A stretch of DNA of 44,222 bases, from contig CAKQPF010000029.1 of assembly GCA_934256705.1 (NCBI GenBank), positions 1 through 44,222 of the forward strand, read 5' to 3'. The notes below the pieces were generated by a model. The model had not been told where the DNA came from. It saw only the letters and a program-made list of their open reading frames with translations, and made no database searches. Below, in pieces: positions 35,129-43,957 of this stretch; the first letter of the stretch is position 1, and each line of letters starts with the position of its first letter. This stretch comes from an uncultured Prevotella sp. Its GTDB lineage: Bacteria > Bacteroidota > Bacteroidia > Bacteroidales > Bacteroidaceae. The translations under genes were made by a program, and so were the position numbers.

Positions 35129-36388
35129 TTAGTTATTTCTTTGATTTGAAAGTCTCTTTTCAAACAAAGCATACTCACGCTTGGCAATTCCAAGTCTTGC
35201 GGCGATGTTTTTCCATTCACTTATGCTCCTGACAACCTCCAGAATGATGCGCTCAGCCTCCTTTCTTTGAATCATATAGTATTCTGAAGCATCAAGCAAA
35301 ATCTCAAGGTCGGCATTGTTCGATGATGCAGTGATGAGAATACTCTGGTATTCATTGTTGGTCGGGTTTATGTCGTATGCTGGTGATAAAGTCCAACCAC
35401 GAGGTGTAAGTAGGAATCCATGATTACGAAAGTGGTCATCACTATTCCCTACACAAATATAGAAGGCGACACGACGATAGAGTTCTCTCAGGTTGACATC
35501 AACATCACAGCAATTCCGGATGATGAAGTCAACAATATCAAGATAACCATTGCCAGTATCAGCATTGCACCCATCTGTCAATCCTAACAAAGTCATTGCT
35601 GATGCGAAGTGTATTCGCTTTTTGTCATGCGTACGGTCGAAGCGTTTGGATAATAAGGTGTGGTATCTTTCGCCAGCACGGATTACTGCTGTCTCTGCAG
35701 CATTTATACAGGCTTTGCTTGCAAGTAGATGGCAAAGATGTTCCCACAATGCCACATCATAATCATCCTTTCTTGAAGGAAATTTTGCCACATACAGCAC
35801 ACCGTTTTCATCCACGACTCCTGCTTTTGGACGGGCACCTCCAAGCGAGGTGCCAGGAATAACCAACTGCTGAATCCATTTCTTTTCAGGCAGCAGATTC
35901 TTTTCTTCGCTTTTCTCAATCTCATGACTGGCGAACACAAGCTCACGTATGCTTGTCAATGGAGGAATGGATAGAGTGTTTTCCGTATAGATAAATGGTC
36001 CGTCCGGTGATTCCTTGAAACGGAAACCTCCCATACGGCTATAATCATCAATGCCTATAAGATAGTCAAATGAACTGAGATGCTTTATGGGACGCTTCTC
36101 TTCTGTAGCATTTATCTGTTCACGCCTGTTCAACAGAGTTCGTCCCCATCTGTCAGGCAAAGCATCGGCAAAGCAACCGAAGATGTCTCTATCAGGTTTT
36201 GTATATTGCAGACCTGGATAGTTGTTGAGGTCGTCAGAAAGAAAAAGACTACCATACTTGCGAAGCCAGTCTTTATCATACTTGAAGCCATATGAATCAT
36301 TGCCACGTAGCGATTCGTAGCTTAATTCGCCAACAAGAAGTGGTTCTTGAAGCCAATCAAAATCGGCATATACATATAGTTTCTTCAT
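35129..36388 (-). CDS. hipA: HipA-type toxin kinase
   Basis: The 419-residue protein has the HipA order. An N-terminal domain (FADALPDRWGRTLLNRR) is followed by a G-loop-like SLGGARPKAGV, the kinase core LYVAKFPSRKDDYDVALWEH, the catalytic GNSDDHFRNHGFL (Asp in the HRD-like loop) and the metal-binding LSPAYDINP. It should phosphorylate a cytoplasmic target; in E. coli HipA this is GltX, which raises ppGpp and causes dormancy. The target here is unknown. It starts 3 bp after the hipB stop, so it is translated with its antitoxin. Confidence 0.93.
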   Translation of the reverse strand: MKKLYVYADFDWLQEPLLVGELSYESLRGNDSYGFKYDKDWLRKYGSLFLSDDLNNYPGLQYTKPDRDIFGCFADALPDRWGRTLLNRREQINATEEKRPIKHLSSFDYLIGIDDYSRMGGFRFKESPDGPFIYTENTLSIPPLTSIRELVFASHEIEKSEEKNLLPEKKWIQQLVIPGTSLGGARPKAGVVDENGVLYVAKFPSRKDDYDVALWEHLCHLLASKACINAAETAVIRAGERYHTLLSKRFDRTHDKKRIHFASAMTLLGLTDGCNADTGNGYLDIVDFIIRNCCDVDVNLRELYRRVAFYICVGNSDDHFRNHGFLLTPRGWTLSPAYDINPTNNEYQSILITASSNNADLEILLDASEYYMIQRKEAERIILEVVRSISEWKNIAARLGIAKREYALFEKRLSNQRNN

Positions 36389-36391
36389 ACC

Positions 36392-36712
36392 TTATACTTT
36401 TTTTGATGCACGCTTACGATTCGTTAGAGCAATATCCTGCAACTGTCTGCCGAGTGCGTCCTGCTGGGCAATAAGAAGAATGTCGTCTTCAAGCTGAAGA
36501 GCATACAGGACACGCAGGTAGATGCCGATGGCCACAGTAGGAGTGCCTTTCTCTATACGAGCAACGGTGAGTGGAGAGCAAGTGGCACGTTCTGCCACTT
36601 GAGCTACACTCAGATTACGTCGAAGTCGGGCAAGCTTGATCTGCTCACCGACAATCTTCATTTTCTCTTCAAGTTTTCTTGGCAATCTTGTGCCCATGGT
36701 TGACTTTGCCAT
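36392..36712 (-). CDS. hipB: HipB-type HTH antitoxin
   Basis: The 106-residue protein contains a Cro/C1-type helix-turn-helix (IKLARLRRNLSVAQVAERATCS and LTVARIEKG). It should bind both HipA and the operon promoter. The C-terminal 20 residues are basic and may be flexible. It is placed first in the operon, with a 3-bp gap to hipA, as in the classic order. The start is ATG at 36712, about 19 nt after the predicted transcription start. A perfect AAAGTT-AC-AACTTT palindrome overlaps the promoter. Confidence 0.92.
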   Translation of the reverse strand: MAKSTMGTRLPRKLEEKMKIVGEQIKLARLRRNLSVAQVAERATCSPLTVARIEKGTPTVAIGIYLRVLYALQLEDDILLIAQQDALGRQLQDIALTNRKRASKKV

Positions 36713-36737
36713 ATAATGTAATGTTTAATTCTGTATG

Positions 36738-36752
36738 CAAAGTTACAACTTT
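36738..36752 (-). promoter_or_regulatory. hipBA promoter box overlapped by a palindromic operator
   Basis: On the minus strand TAACTTTG (36745-36738) fits the TAnnTTTG box. The overlapping sequence AAAGTTACAACTTT (36739-36752) is a perfect 6-bp inverted repeat with a 2-bp spacer. HipB binding there would block transcription. Confidence 0.65.
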
Positions 36753-36805
36753 TTCTTTATTTTATGATAGGTTATGGCGAAATTATTATAAGATTACCGT
36801 CATTT

Positions 36806-37987
36806 TTAACATTCTTCCCTTCGTTCGCAAAGCGAGATGACAAAGGAAATAAGGGCAAAGATGATGCCTGTCATGCAGACACCTGCCCATCCGAAGTGCG
36901 CCCATCCGATGCCGGCACAGAATGTTCCGACGGAGCCTCCGATGAAATAGGTGGTCATAAAGATGGTGTTCACGCGATTAGCGGCTTGTGGCATGGCTTG
37001 AATACAGCCACTCTGATTGCTCAGTTGCTGACACTGTAAGCCTATATCCACCAGTATCACAGCCACGATAAGTCCGATATAACTGCCACTCCATATCCAT
37101 GCTGTTGCCCAGGAAGCCAGTTGGATGGCGGCTCCTGTCAGGCTAAATCTACTTATTCCAATTCTTGGTACATACTTGCCAAGACCACTTGCCACCAATG
37201 CACCGGCTATACCGCACATACCAAGCATTCCTACCATGTCGCTACCTGCAAGAAATGGCGGTTGGGCAAGATGGAATGCCATGCACGACCAGATGGCAAG
37301 CATAGAGCCGAAACCGAACGCTGCACGGATGGAGTAGAGGCGAATCCTGCCTTGCGTCGCCACAATATGCCAGACAGAGTGCATCAGACTGGCGTAAGAA
37401 CCGCTGAAATTACGCTTCATGTCAGGCAACATACATAGTATTACTGCCAGACAAACCACCATGACAGCAGCGGCAATAATGAACATTGCACGCCAGCCGA
37501 GCCAGTCGCCTACCAGTCCGCTGACCACTCGCGAAGCCAGAATGCCGGTGAGGAGTCCGGAGAGGACGATGCCCATGTTGCGACTTTTGTTTTCCGGAGC
37601 AGAAAATTGTCCTGCTATAGGGATGAATATCTGAGGTATTACAGAGCTTGCACCTATCACTAACGAGGCGCCCCATACCATCCATACGTTTGTGGCGAAT
37701 GCCATTACGGTAGCCATGATGGCAGACATCGTCATGCTGACAGCCACTATTCTGCGACGGGAGAAGAGATCGCCCATCGGGATGATGAAGCATAGACCTA
37801 TAGCATATCCCACTTGCGTCAGCACTGTAATCAAATTTGCAGTACCTTCACTGATGTTTAGGTCGTGACGTATCAGTTCCAGAAGGGGCTGGTTGTAATA
37901 ACAGTTTGCCACAGTCAGTCCTGCTATCACTGACATCATCAGTAGCATACTTCGTGGAATGCCTTGGTTTTCTTTTAGTTGGAGCAT
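36806..37987 (-). CDS. MFS transporter (drug-exporter-like)
   Basis: The 393-residue protein has about twelve hydrophobic spans and the MFS motif A-like MGDLFSRRRI after the second span. The segment ANCYYNQPLLELI near residue 30 is typical of a subgroup of DHA1-like permeases. It probably exports a small molecule across the inner membrane; the substrate cannot be told. It is a single gene with its own direction relative to hipBA (73 bp away). A MITE-like element separates its start from ettA upstream. Confidence 0.88.
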   Translation of the reverse strand: MLQLKENQGIPRSMLLMMSVIAGLTVANCYYNQPLLELIRHDLNISEGTANLITVLTQVGYAIGLCFIIPMGDLFSRRRIVAVSMTMSAIMATVMAFATNVWMVWGASLVIGASSVIPQIFIPIAGQFSAPENKSRNMGIVLSGLLTGILASRVVSGLVGDWLGWRAMFIIAAAVMVVCLAVILCMLPDMKRNFSGSYASLMHSVWHIVATQGRIRLYSIRAAFGFGSMLAIWSCMAFHLAQPPFLAGSDMVGMLGMCGIAGALVASGLGKYVPRIGISRFSLTGAAIQLASWATAWIWSGSYIGLIVAVILVDIGLQCQQLSNQSGCIQAMPQAANRVNTIFMTTYFIGGSVGTFCAGIGWAHFGWAGVCMTGIIFALISFVISLCERREEC

Positions 37988-38015
37988 GTTTATGTTTGTT
38001 TTTTTTGAGTAAACG

Positions 38016-38123
38016 AAAGCCCCCTCTTACCACCCGTATAGGGAGACCGGATAGATTTGACTTGATATATATATCGGCAGTCAGTAACCGGACTTCGCCT
38101 GTGAGAGGGATAAGAGAGGGCTT
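38016..38123. repeat. MITE-like element, copy 1
   Basis: About 108 bp bounded by AAAGCCCCCTCTTA and its inverted counterpart TAAGAGAGGGCTT. Internal pieces CTTGAT and GTAACC occur in the same order in copy 2 (41494-41609). It lies between the ends of ettA and the start of the MFS gene. It has no coding capacity. Confidence 0.65.
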
Positions 38124-38137
38124 GGCTGTGGTATCTT

Positions 38138-39835
38138 TTAATCAGTCATGAGCTTGCGATAGCGAGGACGCTTGATTTCGTCTGTGCCGAGACGCATAGC
38201 CTTATTTATCTCATAATCAGTGTATGAGCCTTCAAAGAAGAATACATTACCATCGCCTTCGAATGCAAGAATATGAGTACAGATACGGTCGAGGAACCAG
38301 CGGTCGTGGCTGATTACTACGGCGCAACCTGCAAACTGCTCCAGACCTTCCTCAAGGGCACGTAGGGTGTTCACGTCGATGTCATTGGTAGGCTCGTCGA
38401 GAAGGAGCACGTTGCCCTCTTCCTTCAGTGCTATAGCGAGGTGCAGACGGTTTCTTTCACCGCCGGAGAGCACACCGCATTTCTTCTCCTGGTCAGCACC
38501 GGAGAAATTGAAACGGGAGAGATAAGCACGCACATTGACGTCACGGCCACCCATACGGATGAGTTCGTTGCCACCGCTTACCACGTCATATACGCTCTTG
38601 TCTGCCTGGATATCCTTATGCTGCTGGTCCACATACGCCATCTTCACGGTCTCACCGCGCTCGAATGTGCCAGAGTCAGCAGTCTCCAGTCCCATGATAA
38701 TGCGGAAGAGGGTAGTCTTTCCAGCACCGTTAGGACCGATAATACCTACTATGCCGTTAGGAGGAAGCATGAAGTTGAGATTCTTGAAGAGCACTTTGTC
38801 GCCGAATGATTTGCAGACGTCATGAGCTTCAAGCACCTTATTGCCCAAGCGTGGACCATTAGGAATGAAGATTTCCAGTTTCTCTTCACGCTCTTTCTGC
38901 TCCTGGTTGAGCATTGCATCGTAGGCGTTAAGACGTGCTTTACCCTTCGCCTGACGTGCTTTCGGAGCCATGCGTACCCACTCAAGCTCACGCTCCAAGG
39001 TCTTGCGGCGCTTGCTTGCCACCTTCTCTTCCTGCTCCATTCGCTTGGTCTTCTGCTCAAGCCATGAGGAGTAGTTGCCCTTCCAGGGGATTCCTTCGCC
39101 ACGGTCGAGCTCCAGAATCCATTCACTTACGTCATCGAGGAAGTAACGGTCGTGGGTGACAGCGATGACAGTGCCTTCATATTGCTGCAGATGCTGTTCG
39201 AGCCAGTCGATGGACTCAGCGTCCAGATGGTTGGTAGGCTCGTCGAGAAGGAGCACGTCAGGCTTCTGGAGGAGCAGACGGCAGAGCGCCACACGACGGC
39301 GTTCACCGCCCGAAAGGGTATCTACCTTCCAGTCGCCCGGAGGACAATGGAGCGCATCCATGGCGCGGTCCAGCTTGGAGTCTATGTTCCAGGCATCTGT
39401 AGAGTCGATGATGTCCTGCACTTCGCCCTGACGCTGGAACAGCTTGTCCATCTTGTCCGGGTCCTCGTAGTATTCAGGGAGACCGAATTTCTCGTTGATT
39501 TCATTGTATTCGTTGATGGCGTCATAGATGTGCTGCACACCTTCCATCACGTTTTCTTTCACTGTCTTGTCTGGATCGAGCTTAGGATCCTGCTCCAGAT
39601 AGCCCACTGTATAGCCAGGGCTCCATACCACCTCGCCCTGATATTTGTCATCTATGCCGGCGATAATCTTCATGAGAGTTGACTTACCTGCACCATTGAG
39701 ACCGATGATGCCGATTTTCGCGCCATAGAAGAAACTGAGGTAGATGTTCTTCAGCACCTGCTTCTGGTTCTGTGGGATGGTCTTTGACACGCCCACCATG
39801 GAGAAAATGATTTTCTTGTCGTCTGCTGTTGCCAT
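38138..39835 (-). CDS. ettA: ABC-F translation factor EttA
   Basis: The 565-residue soluble protein has two ABC ATPase domains and no membrane span. Walker A motifs are GLNGAGKST (about 45-53) and GPNGAGKTT in the second domain. Signature motifs are LSGGERRRVAL and LSGGERNRLHL, each followed by DEPTN(H/D)(L/I)D. The start ILFSMVGVSKTIPQNQKQVLKNIYLSFF-like layout matches EttA, which binds the ribosomal E site and gates elongation by the ATP/ADP ratio. E. coli EttA has 555 residues, so the length agrees. The start is ATG at 39835 after a leader of about 104 nt. The DUF1846 gene is divergent. Confidence 0.95.
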   Translation of the reverse strand: MATADDKKIIFSMVGVSKTIPQNQKQVLKNIYLSFFYGAKIGIIGLNGAGKSTLMKIIAGIDDKYQGEVVWSPGYTVGYLEQDPKLDPDKTVKENVMEGVQHIYDAINEYNEINEKFGLPEYYEDPDKMDKLFQRQGEVQDIIDSTDAWNIDSKLDRAMDALHCPPGDWKVDTLSGGERRRVALCRLLLQKPDVLLLDEPTNHLDAESIDWLEQHLQQYEGTVIAVTHDRYFLDDVSEWILELDRGEGIPWKGNYSSWLEQKTKRMEQEEKVASKRRKTLERELEWVRMAPKARQAKGKARLNAYDAMLNQEQKEREEKLEIFIPNGPRLGNKVLEAHDVCKSFGDKVLFKNLNFMLPPNGIVGIIGPNGAGKTTLFRIIMGLETADSGTFERGETVKMAYVDQQHKDIQADKSVYDVVSGGNELIRMGGRDVNVRAYLSRFNFSGADQEKKCGVLSGGERNRLHLAIALKEEGNVLLLDEPTNDIDVNTLRALEEGLEQFAGCAVVISHDRWFLDRICTHILAFEGDGNVFFFEGSYTDYEINKAMRLGTDEIKRPRYRKLMTD

Positions 39836-39945
39836 TTCTTATTGTTTAGTTGTTCTGTGGTCTGGCGGTCATAGTTCAGTTGTATTGCCATCTTTCCATG
39901 GCAAGAAACTATCAAAACCACCGACCATCAATGAAAATTTTTCTG

Positions 39946-39983
39946 CAAAGTTAATGAAATTACATGAATTTTTTGTACTTTTG
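39946..39983. promoter_or_regulatory. Divergent promoters of ettA and the DUF1846 gene
   Basis: On the minus strand TAACTTTG (39953-39946) serves ettA; on the plus strand TACTTTTG (39976-39983) serves the DUF1846 gene, about 28 nt ahead of its ATG. Both fit TAnnTTTG. The boxes are 22 bp apart and back to back, so the two polymerase sites overlap and may compete. Confidence 0.65.
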
Positions 39984-40015
39984 CCGAATATTTTACAAAA
40001 TAACGACATAAAACA

Positions 40016-41479
40016 ATGAGAATAGGATTTGATAATGATAAATACTGCCGTATTCAGTCAGAGCATATCAAGGAGAGAATAGCACAGTTTGATGGCAAAC
40101 TCTACCTTGAACTTGGGGGCAAACTCTTCGATGACCATCATGCGAGCCGTGTGCTTCCTGGCTTTCAGCCTGACTCAAAACTGCGTATGTTCTCCCAGCT
40201 TGCGGACAGCACGGAGATAGTCATAGTGATCAGTGCCGATGACATTGAGCGCAACAAGGTGCGCGCTGACCTCGGCATCACATACGATGAGGACGTGCTG
40301 CGTCTTCGTAATGAGTTCCAGCATCGTGGCTTCTATGTAGGTTCCGTGGTGATTACTCACTATAATGGACAGCCTTCCGCTGATGCTTACTGCAAGCGTC
40401 TGAGCAATATGGGCATCAAATCCTATAAGCATTATCTCATTGACGGATACCCGCATAACGTGAAATTCATCGCTTCTGATGAAGGCTTCGGCAAGAATGA
40501 CTTCGTGGTGACCGAGCGTCCTCTCGTCATTGTCACGGCTCCTGGTCCGGGATCGGGCAAGATGGCTGTCTGCCTTTCACAGTTGTACAATGAGAACAAG
40601 CGCGGAGTGCGTGCCGGCTATGCCAAGTTCGAGACCTTCCCGGTATGGAATCTCCCTCTGAAGCATCCTGTAAACATCGCTTATGAGGCTGCTACTGCTG
40701 ACCTCAATGATGTCAATATGATTGACCCGTTCCATTTTGACGCTTACGGCAAAGTGGCAATCAATTACAATCGCGACATAGAGATATTCCCTGTGCTCAA
40801 TGCTCTCTTTGAAGGCATCTATGGTGAGAACCCTTATAAGTCGCCTACGGATATGGGAGTCAACATGGTAGGCTTCTGTATCTCTGACGACGAGGTATGC
40901 TGCCAGGCATCGAAAGAGGAGATAGTGCGCCGCTATTACGAAGCTACAAACAAGCAGGTGGATGGTGCAAGCAATCAGGCTGAAATCCAGAAGATACAGT
41001 TCCTCTTCAATCAGGCAAAGATTACGACGGATACACGTTGCTGCACTGTAGCCGCAAAGGAAAGACAGCGCAACAGCGGACACACATCTGCCGCAATAGA
41101 GCTCAGCGACGGCACCATCATCTGCTCCAATTCCTCTGAACTGCTCGGATGCTCTGCTGCCCTTCTGCTCAATGCCACAAAGTATCTCGCTGGCATTGAC
41201 CATGATATGAAACTCATTCCGCAGAGCATGATTGAGCCTATACAGAAGACGAAGATAGAATATCTCGGCGGTCAGAACCCTCGTCTGCATACTGATGAGG
41301 TGCTTGTGGCGCTGTCTGTGCTCAGTGATACCGATGAAAACTGCAAGAAGGCTCTCGAACAGTTGCCGCTTCTTCGTGGCTGTCAGGTTCACTCCACCGT
41401 TATGCTCAGTGAGGTGGATCGCAAGATATTCAAGAAACTTGGCATCGGTCTCTCTTGTGAACCGGTGAGAAAAAAGTAA
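40016..41479 (+). CDS. DUF1846 (UPF0371) family protein
   Basis: The 487-residue protein matches the DUF1846 family along its whole length, beginning MRIGFDNDKYCRIQSEHIKER. It has a Rossmann-like GPGSGKMA motif near residue 178 and the segment TAAKERQRNSGHTSAAIELSDG-like pattern in the C-terminal half. The biochemical role of the family is not settled. It is cytoplasmic, with no signal or membrane span. It is followed on the same strand by the COG0523 metallochaperone and the Nudix hydrolase, but repeats separate these genes, so co-transcription is uncertain. Confidence 0.9.
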   Translation: MRIGFDNDKYCRIQSEHIKERIAQFDGKLYLELGGKLFDDHHASRVLPGFQPDSKLRMFSQLADSTEIVIVISADDIERNKVRADLGITYDEDVLRLRNEFQHRGFYVGSVVITHYNGQPSADAYCKRLSNMGIKSYKHYLIDGYPHNVKFIASDEGFGKNDFVVTERPLVIVTAPGPGSGKMAVCLSQLYNENKRGVRAGYAKFETFPVWNLPLKHPVNIAYEAATADLNDVNMIDPFHFDAYGKVAINYNRDIEIFPVLNALFEGIYGENPYKSPTDMGVNMVGFCISDDEVCCQASKEEIVRRYYEATNKQVDGASNQAEIQKIQFLFNQAKITTDTRCCTVAAKERQRNSGHTSAAIELSDGTIICSNSSELLGCSAALLLNATKYLAGIDHDMKLIPQSMIEPIQKTKIEYLGGQNPRLHTDEVLVALSVLSDTDENCKKALEQLPLLRGCQVHSTVMLSEVDRKIFKKLGIGLSCEPVRKK

Positions 41480-41493
41480 GTAAGAATACCTCC

Positions 41494-41609
41494 AAAGCCC
41501 CCCTCCTGTCCCCCTTGGGGGAAAGATAGGTCAGGTACTGGTTGCTTGATTCAAACTGACAATCCGTAACCAAAGAAAAGCCCCTCCAGGGAGGGGGTGG
41601 GGAGGGCTG
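41494..41609. repeat. MITE-like element, copy 2
   Basis: About 116 bp bounded by AAAGCCCCCCTCC and its inverted counterpart GGGGAGGGCT, with inner hairpins (CCCCCTTGGGGG; CCCCTCCAGGGAGGGG). The inner CTTGAT and TCCGTAACC match copy 1 (38016-38123). It fills most of the gap between the DUF1846 gene and the metallochaperone gene. Confidence 0.65.
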
Positions 41610-41640
41610 CATTTATAGAATCTTTTAAACACACAACATA

Positions 41641-42993
41641 ATGAAAAATGAACTTCCTGTCCTTCTGCTTACAGGTTATTTAGGCAGTGGAAAGACTACT
41701 TTGCTCAACAGGATTCTGTCAAATGAGCGTGGTATAAAGTTTGCCGTCATCGTGAATGACATCGGTGAAGTGAACATTGACGCTGATCTTATCCAGAAGG
41801 GTGGAGTAGTGGATCAGAAGGATGACTCGCTCGTGGCATTGCAGAATGGATGCATCTGTTGCACTCTCAAGATGGACCTCGTAGAGCAGATAGCTGAAAT
41901 CACAGCGATGCAGAAGTTTGATTACCTCGTCATTGAGGCAAGCGGCATCTGCGAACCGCAACCTATTGCCCAGACCATCTGCTCCATACCTCAGATGGAA
42001 GAGAAATATTCAGAGAATGGCATCGCACGTCTCGACTGCATAGTCAGCGTAGTCGATGCGCTCCGTATGCGTGATGAGTTTGGAAGTGGACTGGATCTCC
42101 TCAACAAGAATCTCGATGAGGATGATATCGAGAACCTTGTCATTCAGCAGATAGAGTTCTGTAACATCGTGTTGCTCAATAAGGCCTCTGAGGTTTCACC
42201 GGAAGAACTGGGACGTGTGCGTGAGATAATCCGCGCTCTCAATTCGAAAGCTGAGATAATAGAGTGTGATTACGGCAATGTAGAGCTGACAAAGCTCCTC
42301 AATACCAATCTTTTCGATTTCAATGCCACCGTCACTTCCGCCACATGGGTGAAGGAAGTGGAGAAGCATCTCGACGAGATAGAGGATGATAATGAAGAGC
42401 ATGAGCATCACCACCACCACCATCATGATGAGGATGAGCACGAACATCACCACCATCACCATGATGATGAGGATGAAGACCACGACCATGATCATCACCA
42501 CCACTGTGACCATGATGACTGCGACCATGACCATGATCATCACCACCACCATCATCATGACCATCCGGAAGGCTGCACCTGCGGACATTGTCACCATAAT
42601 GAGGAGACAGGAGAGGCAGAAGAATATGGCATAGGCACTTACGTCTATGTGGCTCGCCGTCCGATGAACATCAATCTCTTCGATGATTTCGTGGCGCGTC
42701 GCTGGCCTAAGAACATTATCCGTGCGAAAGGATTGTGCTATTTCGCTGACGAGACGCATATCTGCTATGTATTCGAGCAGGCAGGCAAGCAGGTAAGTCT
42801 CCGAAATGCCGGACAGTGGTATGCCACGATGCCGGAGGAAGAGTTCAATCAGTTTGTACTGCAGAATCCTGATGTCCTCCGTGATTGGGACCAGGTATAT
42901 GGTGACCGTATGCAGAAAATCGTCTTCATAGGTCAGCATCTTGACAGAAAAGCCATCAAAGCAGAGCTTGACGCCTGTCTGATTGATTTGTAA
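41641..42993 (+). CDS. COG0523 (CobW/YjiA-type) metallochaperone GTPase with His-rich insert
   Basis: The 450-residue G3E GTPase has a P-loop GYLGSGKTT near residue 12 and the COG0523 metal site GCICC (Cys71, Cys73, Cys74). Switch and base-recognition segments follow, with the CobW C-terminal domain at about 335-450. Between the two domains (about 254-319) lies a region dominated by His, Asp and Glu, ending in a CTCGHC cluster. It likely stores or hands over zinc, nickel or cobalt in the cytoplasm; zinc is the usual guess. The insert is A/C-rich in DNA and unusually long. No zinc-uptake regulator site was identified. The start is ATG at 41641. Confidence 0.93.
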   Translation: MKNELPVLLLTGYLGSGKTTLLNRILSNERGIKFAVIVNDIGEVNIDADLIQKGGVVDQKDDSLVALQNGCICCTLKMDLVEQIAEITAMQKFDYLVIEASGICEPQPIAQTICSIPQMEEKYSENGIARLDCIVSVVDALRMRDEFGSGLDLLNKNLDEDDIENLVIQQIEFCNIVLLNKASEVSPEELGRVREIIRALNSKAEIIECDYGNVELTKLLNTNLFDFNATVTSATWVKEVEKHLDEIEDDNEEHEHHHHHHHDEDEHEHHHHHHDDEDEDHDHDHHHHCDHDDCDHDHDHHHHHHHDHPEGCTCGHCHHNEETGEAEEYGIGTYVYVARRPMNINLFDDFVARRWPKNIIRAKGLCYFADETHICYVFEQAGKQVSLRNAGQWYATMPEEEFNQFVLQNPDVLRDWDQVYGDRMQKIVFIGQHLDRKAIKAELDACLIDL

Positions 42994-42997
42994 TTCT

Positions 42998-43100
42998 GTC
43001 GGTTGTCGGTTGTTGGTTGTCGGTTGGAATGCTGACAGGCTTGCCAGTTTATCCAAGTATAATACCGAAAACCAACAACCGAAAACCAACAACCAACAAC
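42998..43100. repeat. Inverted TCGGTTG / ACCAACAACC word repeats
   Basis: A block of TCGGTTG and TTGGTTG words (42998-43027) is mirrored by AACCAACAACC words (43065-43100), giving a long imperfect hairpin between the metallochaperone stop and the Nudix start. Similar ACAACC words lie before the SLC13 start codon (30370-30410). Confidence 0.6.
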
Positions 43101-43139
43101 GTCTTTTACCGTTGGATACCAACCCACACCCCCTCAATA

Positions 43140-43709
43140 ATGATAAAGAAACTCGAAAACAGGAAATGGAAAGTCCTTGAGAGCAGGAAACTCTTGAGCA
43201 AAGGCACTTGGATGAACCTCCGTCAGGAGAAAGTACAGCTGCCTTCCGGTGCTGTCGTGCCGGAATGGTTTGTCCTTGAGTTTCCCGATTGGGTCAATGT
43301 CATTGCCATTACCGAGGACGGCCATTTCGTGATGGAAGACCAATATCGCCATGCTTTGGGTGAAACGCATTACGAATTGGTGGCAGGAGTGGTGGATGAA
43401 GGTGAGACTCCTTTGGAGGCTGCCAGAAGAGAACTGAGCGAAGAGACAGGTTATGGAGGTGGTGAGTGGTCGCTGTTCATGACTACTTCCCCTAATCCCA
43501 CTAACCATACCAACCGCAGTTATACCTTCCTTGCCGTAGGAGTGGAAAAACTCAGCGAGCAGCATCAGGAGGAAACGGAGGATATCAATGTGGATATCTT
43601 CACCCCGGAAGAAGTGAAGCAACTCCTCGAAGCAGGAGAAATCATCCAGGCCTTACACGCGGCACCATTATGGAAATACTTCGCTCTGCATGGATGGGCT
43701 TGGTCTTGA
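43140..43709 (+). CDS. Nudix hydrolase (ADP-ribose pyrophosphatase-like)
   Basis: The 189-residue protein has a complete Nudix box (Gly83, Glu89, Arg97-Glu98-Leu99, Glu101-Glu102, Gly104) in GVVDEGETPLEAARRELSEE. The strand WVNVIAITEDGHFVMEDQYRH before it is typical of ADP-ribose and sugar-nucleotide pyrophosphatases. It should hydrolyse a nucleoside diphosphate linked to another group, with Mg2+, in the cytoplasm. The exact substrate cannot be told. The frame is open 41 codons upstream, but that part is repeat DNA, so the ATG at 43140 is chosen. Confidence 0.92.
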   Translation: MIKKLENRKWKVLESRKLLSKGTWMNLRQEKVQLPSGAVVPEWFVLEFPDWVNVIAITEDGHFVMEDQYRHALGETHYELVAGVVDEGETPLEAARRELSEETGYGGGEWSLFMTTSPNPTNHTNRSYTFLAVGVEKLSEQHQEETEDINVDIFTPEEVKQLLEAGEIIQALHAAPLWKYFALHGWAWS

Positions 43710-43957
43710 GCAATGAAAGCTCCATCTTATAAGAAGGCTGCGATTCATGATTATTTTTGTTGTCTTGTTGTCTTGTGTTTTTGTTGTTTGGTTGATTGCC
43801 AATACTGCCAACAAGCAATTGCCAACACAGCAATGAGCCGACAAAGCAACAATATCTGTCTGGAAGACAGTACCGAGCGTAGCGAGAGTAACCCGAGACG
43901 AAGTCTCGGGATTACAAACTATAAGCAGGCGGCTGTCTGGAAGACAGTACCAAAAGT
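43710..43957. other. Gene-free repeat-rich stretch after the Nudix gene
   Basis: No convincing gene is seen. A 19-bp segment CTGTCTGGAAGACAGTACC occurs twice (43856-43874 and 43933-43951), each holding a 6-bp hairpin. Between them is a perfect 8-bp hairpin CCCGAGAC-GAA-GTCTCGGG (43892-43910). A short reading frame through the stretch is made of these repeats and is probably not coding. Confidence 0.6.

Noticed and set aside
42196..43137. Minus-strand open frame with many Met/Val repeats opposite the metallochaperone
   Set aside because: The low-complexity sequence is the reverse complement of the His/Asp-rich insert and the frame has no other support.
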